This document shows, piece after piece, positions 1 through 5,664 of a stretch of 7,916 bases of DNA. The notes under the pieces were generated by a model. The model searched no databases and was not told where the DNA came from. It worked only from the letters and a program-made list of their open reading frames with translations. This DNA is from Coriobacteriaceae bacterium (GTDB taxonomy: Bacteria > Actinomycetota > Coriobacteriia > Coriobacteriales > UMGS124), in the NCBI GenBank assembly GCA_019420325.1, contig JAHZHK010000094.1, positions 1 to 7,916 on the forward strand, read 5' to 3'. How positions within the stretch are numbered: position 1 is the first letter of the stretch; every line of letters begins with the position of its first letter. Made by a program: the position numbers and the translations under genes.

Positions 1-752
1 TACTCGATCCCCGCACGGCGCAGAGCCTCGTCATCGCCCTCGTAGCGGTTGAGCAGGCGGATGATGGGCGACGGCAGCGACGCGCCGCACATGAATATCA
101 TGCGCGAGACCTGGTTCTTGCTCATGAAGGGCATGATGCCGCAGGTGATGGGCACGGTGATGCCGGCGCGGGCGGCAAGGTCGCGGAAACGGAAGAAGTC
201 CTCGTTGTCAAAGAAGAGCTGCGTCACAAGGAACTGCGCGCCAGCGTCTTGCTTCTCGCGCAGGTGGGCGATGTCGTCCTCAAGAGAGGTGCAGGTCACA
301 TGGCCTTCAGGGTAGGCCGCCGCGCCCACGCAGAAACCGGCCTCGCGCAGGACGGGTATGACGTCGGCGGCATAGGCGAAGTCGCCCAGCGGGGCATCGG
401 GCCTGGGGTCGCCGCGCAGGGCAAGCACGTTCTTGATGCCGGCGGCACGCATTTCGGCGATCTTCTCTTCGAGCATGACTCGCGTGAGGCCCTGGCAGGT
501 GAGGTGTGCCACGCTGGGCACGCCCAACTCGTCCTGAATGAGCGAGGCAACCTTCGTCGTGGCGCCGGAATTGCCCGAGCCGCCGGCCGAATAGGTCACC
601 GAGATGAACGCCGGGTCCATCTCAGCCAGCTCGCCGGCAACGCGACGGGCCTCGACCTCGGTCAGGTCGCCCCTGGGAGGAAAGATCTCGAACGACAGCG
701 GCTGCTTGCCGCAGAAAAGCTCGCTCACACACGCCGGGGCATCGTTAGTCAT
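1..752 (-). CDS. metF: 5,10-methylenetetrahydrofolate reductase, 3' end cut off by the window edge
   Basis: This flavoenzyme reduces 5,10-methylene-tetrahydrofolate to 5-methyl-tetrahydrofolate in the cytoplasm, supplying methyl groups for methionine synthesis. I translated the minus strand from the ATG at 752-750 and obtained 250 open codons running off the left edge. Family landmarks appear in order: FEIFPPRG at residues 21-28, where Glu22 matches the catalytic Glu28 of E. coli MetF; VTYSAGGSGN at 52-61; LRGDP at 112-116, where Asp115 matches the FAD-contacting Asp120; and TQLFFD at 177-182, where Gln178 matches the substrate-binding Gln183. The start is supported by AAAGGA a few bases upstream on the minus strand. 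The E. coli enzyme has about 296 residues, so roughly 40-50 C-terminal residues are missing. No NADH-binding extension or fusion can be judged from what remains. It is divergent from the next gene. Identity is near certain. Confidence 0.96.
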   Translation of the reverse strand, partial: MTNDAPACVSELFCGKQPLSFEIFPPRGDLTEVEARRVAGELAEMDPAFISVTYSAGGSGNSGATTKVASLIQDELGVPSVAHLTCQGLTRVMLEEKIAEMRAAGIKNVLALRGDPRPDAPLGDFAYAADVIPVLREAGFCVGAAAYPEGHVTCTSLEDDIAHLREKQDAGAQFLVTQLFFDNEDFFRFRDLAARAGITVPITCGIMPFMSKNQVSRMIFMCGASLPSPIIRLLNRYEGDDEALRRAGIE

Positions 753-900
753 ACGCGTCCTTTGCAGTCTCTCAGGCACGGCCCGCGCCGCGCGCCAAAA
801 AAGTTGGGAGGAAGTATAATTCCTCTTACGCCGCGTCCCATAGGCTATTTGACACAAATCCGCAGGTGGCGCACACGACCTCGAACGCAGGGAGACTCGC
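753..900. promoter_or_regulatory. Divergent intergenic region with candidate promoter elements
   Basis: This gap separates divergent metF and the ArsC-like gene, so both promoters should lie here. A perfect plus-strand TATAAT is at 815-820, and TATACT reads on the minus strand over 813-818. The -10 sequence is enclosed by an inverted repeat, GAGGAA (808-813) and TTCCTC (820-825). A perfect TTGACA is at 849-854, inside a second small palindrome, ATTTG-aca-CAAAT (847-859). None of the hexamers has a good partner at 16-18 bp, so I cannot assign complete promoters. The plus-strand gene has AGGGAG at 889-894, six bases before its GTG. Confidence 0.4.
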
Positions 901-1242
901 GTGAACATTCAGATTTTTGGCACGAAGAAAAGCTTCGACACGAAGAAGGCCGAGCGCTGGTTCAAGGAGCGCCGCATCAAGTACCAGTTCATCGACCTGA
1001 AGGAAAAGGGCATGAGCAAAGGCGAGCTCACGAGCGTGGCCCAGTGCACCGGCGGTGTCGAGGCGCTCGTCAACCCCAAGGCCAAGGATGAGGACCTGCT
1101 GGCGCTGCTCAAGTACATCCCGGCCGATGCGCGCATGGAAAAACTGTTGGAAAACCAGCATGTTCTCATGGAGCCCATCGTGCGCAACGGCAAGAAGGCC
1201 ACCGTGGGCTACAAGCCCAAGGTGTGGGAAGGCTGGGAATAA
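901..1242 (+). CDS. ArsC/Spx-family thioredoxin-fold protein lacking the catalytic cysteine
   Basis: The product is a 113-residue cytoplasmic protein of the arsenate reductase (ArsC)/Spx/YffB family. The N-terminal strand-loop-helix reads IFGTKKSFDTKKAERWF (residues 5-21), and a PIVRNGKKATVGYKP-type segment near the C-terminus matches the strand pair that closes this fold. Length is normal for the family, about 110-120 residues. In active members the loop carries Cys, either C-x-x-C or a single Cys. Here Ser11 and Thr14 occupy those positions, and the only cysteine in the protein is Cys49, elsewhere in the chain. Classical thiol-based arsenate reduction is therefore unlikely, and an Spx-like regulatory or glutathione-related role is unproven. 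The start is GTG at 901, preceded by AGGGAG with a six-base spacer. A strong terminator follows 18 bases after the stop, so it is probably monocistronic. The family call is firm; the function is unknown. Confidence 0.85.
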   Translation: MNIQIFGTKKSFDTKKAERWFKERRIKYQFIDLKEKGMSKGELTSVAQCTGGVEALVNPKAKDEDLLALLKYIPADARMEKLLENQHVLMEPIVRNGKKATVGYKPKVWEGWE

Positions 1243-1260
1243 GCGAGCGCGATGAAAGCG

Positions 1261-1319
1261 CAGCGATGAGGGCGCGGCTGGGGTGCGGGCTGGCATCCCC
1301 GCCGCGCCCTCGCTGTTTT
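1261..1319 (+). terminator. Rho-independent terminator of the ArsC-like gene
   Basis: A 5' arm at 1261-1283 pairs with a 3' arm at 1297-1315. There are 19 Watson-Crick pairs, with a three-base bulge (1267-1269) and a single bulged T (1279), closing a 13-base loop. Four T residues follow at 1316-1319. The stem is very GC-rich (for example CGCGGC and GGGG segments) and begins 18 bases after the upstream stop codon. The T-tract is short, but the stem is strong enough for a confident call. Confidence 0.85.
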
Positions 1320-1364
1320 GAGGGATTCGGACGCGCGGCCGGCATGGCAAACAAGCGCAGCGTG

Positions 1365-1426
1365 CCCCTTCCTTTGCGTCATCCCCGGGCACAAAATAGC
1401 ACAGCTGACCCGTCCCTCAGTGTCAT
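1365..1426 (+). repeat. Two copies of a short dispersed extragenic motif
   Basis: Two related 18-base copies lie in the non-coding stretch before the tandem array. The first is 1365-1382, ending CCTTTGCGTCAT. The second is 1409-1426, beginning CCCGTCCCT and ending GTCAT. A third copy in the same orientation is at 2812-2829, beyond the ATPase gene. By eye, copy 1 matches copy 3 at 16 of 18 positions and copy 2 matches copy 3 at 15 of 18. Copy 1 lies largely inside a GTGCCC (1362-1367) / GGGCAC (1387-1392) inverted repeat. The motif resembles small REP-like extragenic sequences; whether it is repeated genome-wide cannot be seen here. Apart from this and the terminator, the gap from 1243 to 1431 shows no gene. 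Confidence 0.5.
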
Positions 1427-1431
1427 CCGCC

Positions 1432-1569
1432 GTGCAAAACAACGAGTAGGACTTGTGCAAAAGTGCGACTAGGCTTTATGCAAATCAACTACTAGACCTT
1501 GTGCAAAAGTACGACTAGACTTTGTGCAAAACAACTACTAGACTTTGTGTAAAACTGCTACTAGCAGGG
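1432..1569 (+). repeat. Array of six 23-bp tandem units alternating between two subtypes
   Basis: The units begin at 1432, 1455, 1478, 1501, 1524 and 1547, each exactly 23 bases. Most start GTGCAAAA; the third starts ATGCAAAT and the sixth GTGTAAAA. Most end in an ACTAG(A/G)C-type block followed by T residues. The middle of the unit alternates. Units 1, 3 and 5 carry CAAC(T/G)A, while units 2 and 4 carry GT(A/G)CGA, so the larger period is 46 bases. The sixth unit is divergent and loses the terminal T-rich block. Five of the six contain CTAG, a tetramer usually scarce in bacterial DNA. The array ends 27 bases before the start of the ATPase gene and is far more AT-rich than the genes around it. 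It could bind the ATPase, serve as a regulatory array, or mark a recombination site; none of these is shown. Confidence 0.9.
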
Positions 1570-1596
1570 ATAGTCCAGCGAAAAGGCCAGGTAACT

Positions 1597-2763
1597 ATGA
1601 TTGCTCGTACTTTGGCAAACAAGCTCGTTTCAATGGCAAAACAGTTTCCCGTCCTCAGTGTGACAGGGCCTCGCCAAAGCGGGAAATCAACACTCGTGCA
1701 GAACGTCTTCCCTGATTACCGATACGTCTCACTCGAAGACACCGACACTCGAGCCCTTGCGCAGGACGACCCTCGATCGTTTCTAGAGCGCTACGACGAA
1801 CATGTCATAATAGATGAGGCGCAGCGCGTACCCGAGCTGTTCTCCTACATGCAAGGAGCCGTCGACCGTCGGGGCATGCCGGGTCAGTATGTCATTTCTG
1901 GCTCCCAAAACTTCCTGCTTATGAAGAATGTCTCGCAATCTCTTGCCGGACGCGTCGCCATCATGCATCTGCCGCCCCTCTCATATGCAGAACTTGCAGA
2001 AGCAGGAATGACGCCGCCCAGCATCGACGATTTCCTTTACAAAGGCGGCTATCCACGCATCCACGCATGGGGAATCGACCCAGTTGATTTCTTCCCGAGC
2101 TATGTGGCCACATATATTGAAAGGGACGTACGGAATGAACTCGGCGTACGCAAACTTGCCGAGTTCGGCACATTTCTCTCACTGTGCGCCGCACGAACTG
2201 GTGAAATTCTGAACATCGACAGCCTCGCAAGCGACTGCGGCATTAACGTCGAAACGGCCAAAAGCTGGATCTCTGTCCTCGAACAGAGCTTCATTGTCTT
2301 TCGCCTGCAACCGTATTACCGCAATTACGGCAAACGTCTCATCAAGTCCCCGAAGCTGTACTTCTACGACACAGGCCTGGCGGCAAACCTACTCGGCATA
2401 GAGTCACCCGATCACCTCTTTAGCGACCAGCACCGCGGAAGTTTGTATGAAAACGCCGTCGTATCCGAAGTCGTCAAAGGCTACTATGCCCTGGGGCGTC
2501 AGCCAAAGCTGTTCTATTGGCGCGACAGCTCAAAGAATGAAATCGACCTCATCGTGGAAAAGGGAGGGCAACCGGCACGCGTCATCGAAGTCAAGTCTTC
2601 GGCGACGTACAAGCCCGATGCCTTCTCGGTTATCGACAAGCTCGGAGACACCATGGGCATGAAAACGAACGAGCGATTTGTTGTGTATGGTGGTCACGAG
2701 GCATTTGAGACTCGTCATGGTTCGGTCATTGGCCTTGGCGACCTCGGTCAACTCGTTTGCTAA
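1597..2763 (+). CDS. AAA_14 / DUF4143 family ATPase
   Basis: The predicted product is a 388-residue cytoplasmic P-loop ATPase of the AAA_14-DUF4143 type, widespread in bacteria and archaea and of no established function. Walker A is GPRQSGKST (residues 24-32). Walker B is VIIDEAQ (70-76), with Asp73 for Mg2+ and Glu74 for hydrolysis. A sensor-like SGSQ follows at 101-104. The C-terminal DUF4143 half ends in a PD-(D/E)xK-like core: NEIDLI with Asp317, then IEVK with Glu331 and Lys333. All the key residues look intact. I chose the ATG at 1597 because the open frame further upstream (from 1522) is simply the tandem repeats being read through, and family members begin close to this point. The ribosome site is weak (CCAGG). 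The gene shows more A/T in third positions than its neighbours, which suggests horizontal acquisition. It is convergent with the LuxR gene, 62 bases apart. Confidence 0.93.
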   Translation: MIARTLANKLVSMAKQFPVLSVTGPRQSGKSTLVQNVFPDYRYVSLEDTDTRALAQDDPRSFLERYDEHVIIDEAQRVPELFSYMQGAVDRRGMPGQYVISGSQNFLLMKNVSQSLAGRVAIMHLPPLSYAELAEAGMTPPSIDDFLYKGGYPRIHAWGIDPVDFFPSYVATYIERDVRNELGVRKLAEFGTFLSLCAARTGEILNIDSLASDCGINVETAKSWISVLEQSFIVFRLQPYYRNYGKRLIKSPKLYFYDTGLAANLLGIESPDHLFSDQHRGSLYENAVVSEVVKGYYALGRQPKLFYWRDSSKNEIDLIVEKGGQPARVIEVKSSATYKPDAFSVIDKLGDTMGMKTNERFVVYGGHEAFETRHGSVIGLGDLGQLVC

Positions 2764-2811
2764 AACTGCCCGCCAAGACAGTCTGCCCTCGACTGGGAAT
2801 GGCACCCCGCG

Positions 2812-2829
2812 CCCGTCCCTTTGCGTCAT
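2812..2829 (+). repeat. Third copy of the dispersed extragenic motif, on the right flank of the ATPase gene
   Basis: This copy starts CCCGTCCC and ends CCTTTGCGTCAT. It shares that 12-base 3' block exactly with 1371-1382 and lies in the same orientation. It overlaps the stop codon of the convergent LuxR gene (2826-2828). The rest of the 62-base gap between the two convergent genes has only a weak CAGTC/GACTG hairpin (2779-2795) with no T-tract, so I see no convincing terminator. Confidence 0.45.
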
Positions 2830-4331
2830 TCGCCTGCCTGGTGGTCGCGGATGAGGTCGCGGAGCTCTTTGCCGGAGTGCACGCCGAGTTTGGCGTAGAT
2901 GGAGCGGATGTGGGCGCGCACGGTGTAGATGGACAGCGACTCGTGCTCGGCGATCTCCTGGGCAGTCCAGCCGCGGGCAAGGGCAAGGAACACCTCGCTT
3001 TCGCGTGTCGAAAGTCCCGCGGTATGTGCCATGGCCTCGCAGGCTTGCATATAGCGGCCAGGTTTGCGCGCGTCGGAGTCCGCCTGGCCCGCAGTCGGCA
3101 TGGCCTGCCCGTCCGCCGCAAGAGCGTCGTCTACCGGCGGGAGAAGCTCGTTGACCCTGCGCTCGTTGAAGACGAAGAGCCCGTCGACGAGCACCACGAT
3201 GCCCCAGACGACAAAAATCATGTGCAGGGACACGTCGGACGGCCCCTCCGCAAGCCCGGCAACAAACGAGCCTGCCACGATGGTGCCCAAACAGAGGGCC
3301 GCGTTGCCCAGACCAAAGTACCGCAGCGCCCCGCCTTGGGCCTGATAGGTCAGGTAGGCCAACATCGCCCATACAACAGTATTGAACATCGAGCACACGC
3401 ACGACGCCACCACGGCCACGGCGAGGGTGTGCTCAGCCAAGGCACCCACAACCGTGAGCACGACCACAAGCACGGCCACAATGACGCAATACAGCCGCGC
3501 GAGATCGAAGTCGCGCGCGGCATGCAGGCAAACGAAAGTCACCGCAAACGCCACGGCGAGAATCAAATCGACGTCGATGCGACAGGCAGCACTCGATGAG
3601 GGCGGCACAGCCACAAGCACCGCGCCCTTCATGAGCTCAAGTGCCGCCGAGCATACGGCCACCGAAGCAAGGAAGAGCGCAAGTCCCCGCACGCCATGCT
3701 CGCCGCGGGGCGCATCCCCCAGCACCCGCATCTCAGCCGGCGACTCCTTGCCACGCACGAGCATGAACGCCGAGCCCAGCAGCGGCATCGCCACAAACAC
3801 GCATGAGGCGACCTCGTCGGATAGGTGCGCCATACAGAGAAACGCGATTGAAGCCACCAGCGAGCACTCGACAATCGCCGCAAGCGAGCGACGTGGAGGC
3901 AATGACCCCACCATGGGTGCAAACCGCAAGAACTGCCCCGTGGTGCCCAGACCGCTCAAAATGCAGCCAACTATAAAGAGCGTGCGCGAGGGAAATAACG
4001 TTGCCCGCGTGATAACGATGAAAAGCGTGCCCACCGTAGCGAGCAAGCCGCATGCCACCACGAACGCCGGATGCGTCACGACCTTTCGCAGGCGAGACGC
4101 GCACGCAGCCGCTATGACAAGCGCGACCGTGGAGGCGATGAGGTGCACGACGATGAGGCTCTCGGCGCGCAGGCTGTTCTCGATGTCGTGCAGCCAGAAA
4201 GCACCTGAGAACCCGATGCTGTTCCACGCCATCCAGCATGAAAACCCGATGAGCGCAAGCATTGGCAAGTCTGCATCAAGCCGGGCCCTCAGGCCCGGCT
4301 GAGCCCCAGCCGCTTCCTCCGACAAAGCCAT
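2826..4331 (-). CDS. LuxR-family regulator with a 12-segment membrane domain
   Basis: The predicted product is a 501-residue membrane-bound transcription factor. About twelve hydrophobic segments can be followed, six in the first 195 residues (near 24-42, 57-78, 89-107, 118-137, 150-169, 174-192) and six more up to about residue 390. A polar linker of roughly 45 residues comes next. The last 64 residues (438-501) form a LuxR/GerE helix-turn-helix, with LSTRESEVF, then AQEIAEHESLS, the recognition helix in IYTVRAHIRSIYAKLGV, and a final KELRDLI helix. The layout (an MFS-like sensor on a DNA-binding tail, with MAWN in segment one) is common in Eggerthellaceae, where such genes often sit beside molybdoenzyme genes. 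I prefer the ATG at 4331. The frame stays open to a GTG at 4427, but that extension is polar, has no ribosome site and would cover the palindrome. AAGGAG lies 19 bases before the ATG, which is too far, so the start is not certain. The ligand is unknown. Confidence 0.92.
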   Translation of the reverse strand: MALSEEAAGAQPGLRARLDADLPMLALIGFSCWMAWNSIGFSGAFWLHDIENSLRAESLIVVHLIASTVALVIAAACASRLRKVVTHPAFVVACGLLATVGTLFIVITRATLFPSRTLFIVGCILSGLGTTGQFLRFAPMVGSLPPRRSLAAIVECSLVASIAFLCMAHLSDEVASCVFVAMPLLGSAFMLVRGKESPAEMRVLGDAPRGEHGVRGLALFLASVAVCSAALELMKGAVLVAVPPSSSAACRIDVDLILAVAFAVTFVCLHAARDFDLARLYCVIVAVLVVVLTVVGALAEHTLAVAVVASCVCSMFNTVVWAMLAYLTYQAQGGALRYFGLGNAALCLGTIVAGSFVAGLAEGPSDVSLHMIFVVWGIVVLVDGLFVFNERRVNELLPPVDDALAADGQAMPTAGQADSDARKPGRYMQACEAMAHTAGLSTRESEVFLALARGWTAQEIAEHESLSIYTVRAHIRSIYAKLGVHSGKELRDLIRDHQAGE

Positions 4332-4714
4332 TCCAACCCACCCCGTCCGTCTCCTTTTTTGAGACCCCCATGGTAACGCACCAGCTAGAACATTGATAGT
4401 CAAGTCTTGACTATCACGAAGCGTCACAACTTAACGAGAGCAAAACGCGAAACGGGCAATTTGTGACGAAGTGCCGCAGGTGCCTTGGTGACAGACTGAG
4501 CCGTTGTGCAGCGCAAAGACAGACGGCACGGATTTGCCGCGGCTTCATCGCCAGCCATCAAGCCGAACCTTCGCGCAGCAGGCAGGCACTGCAAGATTGC
4601 AGCAGACCCACCGCCGCGCGACAGAACAAAGCACTCGCACCAACAACCTCACGGGCATCACCAAACGCACGTCACCCCCACCGCTCGGCACATGAACACA
4701 GAAAGGCGACCGAC
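4332..4714. promoter_or_regulatory. Divergent regulatory region between the LuxR gene and the molybdoenzyme unit
   Basis: This 383-base gap holds the palindrome at 4394-4416 and an 8-base inverted repeat, CGTCACAA (4422-4429) with TTGTGACG (4461-4468), separated by 31 bases. TTGACT occurs on both strands inside the palindrome (plus 4407-4412, minus 4403-4398), but neither has a good -10 at 16-18 bp, as expected of activator-dependent promoters. On the minus strand the AAGGAG stretch lies in a small GTCTC/GAGAC hairpin. The rest, about 4470-4700, has only a small CTGCAA-GA-TTGCAG hairpin (4589-4602) and no convincing gene, so the plus-strand transcript may have a long leader. Confidence 0.55.
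4394..4416. promoter_or_regulatory. Perfect 23-bp palindrome, candidate operator
   Basis: The arm TGATAGTCAAG is followed by a single central T and then by the exact reverse complement of the arm, giving 11 perfect pairs. The symmetry stops cleanly on both sides. It lies 62 bases upstream of the LuxR start and about 300 bases upstream of the divergent gene. There is no T-tract and the sequence is AT-leaning, which fits a dimer-binding DNA site better than a terminator. The neighbouring LuxR protein is the obvious candidate to bind it; this is inferred from position. Confidence 0.7.
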
Positions 4715-5554
4715 ATGACATGCACTCCCCAGCAGCAGACGACACGGTCGCGCCATCGCATGCCCTCATTCCCCGCATTCGAGGCATCGGGTCGCTACGA
4801 TGAGGCGCTGTCCGCTCCCCAGGGCCGCAACCGCAACGCAGGTGACCCCTTTGCCCAGGCCGCACGCGAGGCACTCGCTTGCCATTGCAAACCCGCGACG
4901 CTTGAGGAAAAGATCGATGCCGTGGTGAGCTGCGTGTGCGCACAGAACCCGCTGCGCGAGGTGCTCTACAAACTCCTTGTTCACTGTGCCGCGCAGCGCT
5001 CCTTCCGCGAGGTCGAGGAGTTCATTGCCGAGCAAGACGAGTGCGTCTACAGCCACATGGAGCAAACACCCCATGCCCTCATCTTCATGCTTATCGAGGC
5101 GGACGGCCTTGAGCGCATCTCGCTCGACGCGCAGGGAAACGCCTTGAACGAGGCCCATCTGGCGACGCTTTCTGAAGACGAGGCCGACGACCTCGTGGAT
5201 TCCTACGCCCTCATCACTACAGAAGCGGGTCGGGCTGCGTCGAGCCTGCTCAACCCGACCCGACGCCTGCGAGCCCGCCTGGCCGAGCACCCCCATCGCA
5301 CGGAGACGTACCACAAGCTGCTCTCCCTGTGCGCCCAATCACCTCAAACGCTGCCGCAGATCGAGCAGTTTTTCAAGGACACGCCAGGACTTGCCCTGGA
5401 CCAGGTCACCTCGTACCACACCTTGAGCCCCGACTACTACGTCGACCGGCTCGAGAAGTGCGGGGTCATTGTTTGGCGAGGCGCGTGGTGCGCCACACAA
5501 GCGGGCGTGGAGGCGCTCGCCGCGTGGCCTGACCGCGCTTCACATAGCGCATAG
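4715..5554 (+). CDS. Uncharacterised protein with two winged-helix-like repeats
   Basis: I do not recognise a named family for this 279-residue protein. It has no signal peptide or membrane segment and should be cytoplasmic. After a polar N-terminus (1-43) there are two similar blocks, about 78-179 and 192-271. Each opens with a helix of the same pattern (LYKLLVHCAAQ at 84-94 and YHKLLSLCAQ at 199-208), then a second helix (EVEEFI, QIEQFF). Each then has a helix ending in an acidic/Gly turn (MLIEADG, RLEKCG) and closes with a beta-hairpin and T-x-AG motif (TTEAG at 168-172, ATQAG at 260-264). This is the usual outline of a winged-helix domain, present twice. The start is the ATG at 4715, with AAAGG at 4702-4706; the frame is open upstream to 4463 but that part is Arg/Ser/His-rich and unlikely to be coding. 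Only 110 bases separate it from the molybdoenzyme, so they are probably co-transcribed. It could be a regulator, or an assembly or quality-control factor for the enzyme. Confidence 0.8.
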   Translation: MTCTPQQQTTRSRHRMPSFPAFEASGRYDEALSAPQGRNRNAGDPFAQAAREALACHCKPATLEEKIDAVVSCVCAQNPLREVLYKLLVHCAAQRSFREVEEFIAEQDECVYSHMEQTPHALIFMLIEADGLERISLDAQGNALNEAHLATLSEDEADDLVDSYALITTEAGRAASSLLNPTRRLRARLAEHPHRTETYHKLLSLCAQSPQTLPQIEQFFKDTPGLALDQVTSYHTLSPDYYVDRLEKCGVIVWRGAWCATQAGVEALAAWPDRASHSA

Positions 5555-5664
5555 CGCCCGGGGCGGGCCCGTCCCCACCCCCATACCCGACACCCGCCAC
5601 AGGCACTATGCGCAGCATTACCTGCACTACCGGCAATCGGCAACAAAAGAGAAGGAGGAACAGC
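5555..5664 (+). promoter_or_regulatory. Spacer with strong ribosome binding site for the molybdoenzyme
   Basis: This short gap carries AAGGAGGA at 5652-5659, ideally placed before the ATG at 5665, and predicts strong translation. A GC-rich imperfect dyad (around 5560-5577, with GGGGCGGG and CCCGTCCCC) has no T-tract, so I do not call a terminator. No convincing -35/-10 pair is visible, which favours read-through from the upstream gene. Confidence 0.6.

Noticed and set aside
249..1091. Long plus-strand open frame across metF
   Set aside because: It is antisense to metF and then runs through the start of the ArsC-like gene in another frame. It has Arg/Gly/His-rich composition and no family motif.
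1432..1569. Tandem array as a CRISPR
   Set aside because: The units are contiguous with no unique spacers, and no cas gene is present.
1522..1596. N-terminal extension of the ATPase from 1522
   Set aside because: The extra 25 codons translate tandem repeat DNA, have no ribosome site and are not expected in the family; the ATG at 1597 fits better.
2757..4302. Two large plus-strand frames (2757-3599 and 3382-4302)
   Set aside because: Both are antisense shadows of the LuxR-family gene, caused by high-GC codon use. Neither shows a recognisable domain.
4332..4427. Longer LuxR protein starting at the GTG at 4427
   Set aside because: The extension is polar, has no ribosome site and would place the perfect palindrome within coding sequence. 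Not excluded, but less likely.
4463..4714. N-terminal extension of the winged-helix protein from GTG 4463
   Set aside because: The segment is low-complexity Arg/Ser/His/Ala-rich. The ATG at 4715 has a well-spaced AAAGG site.
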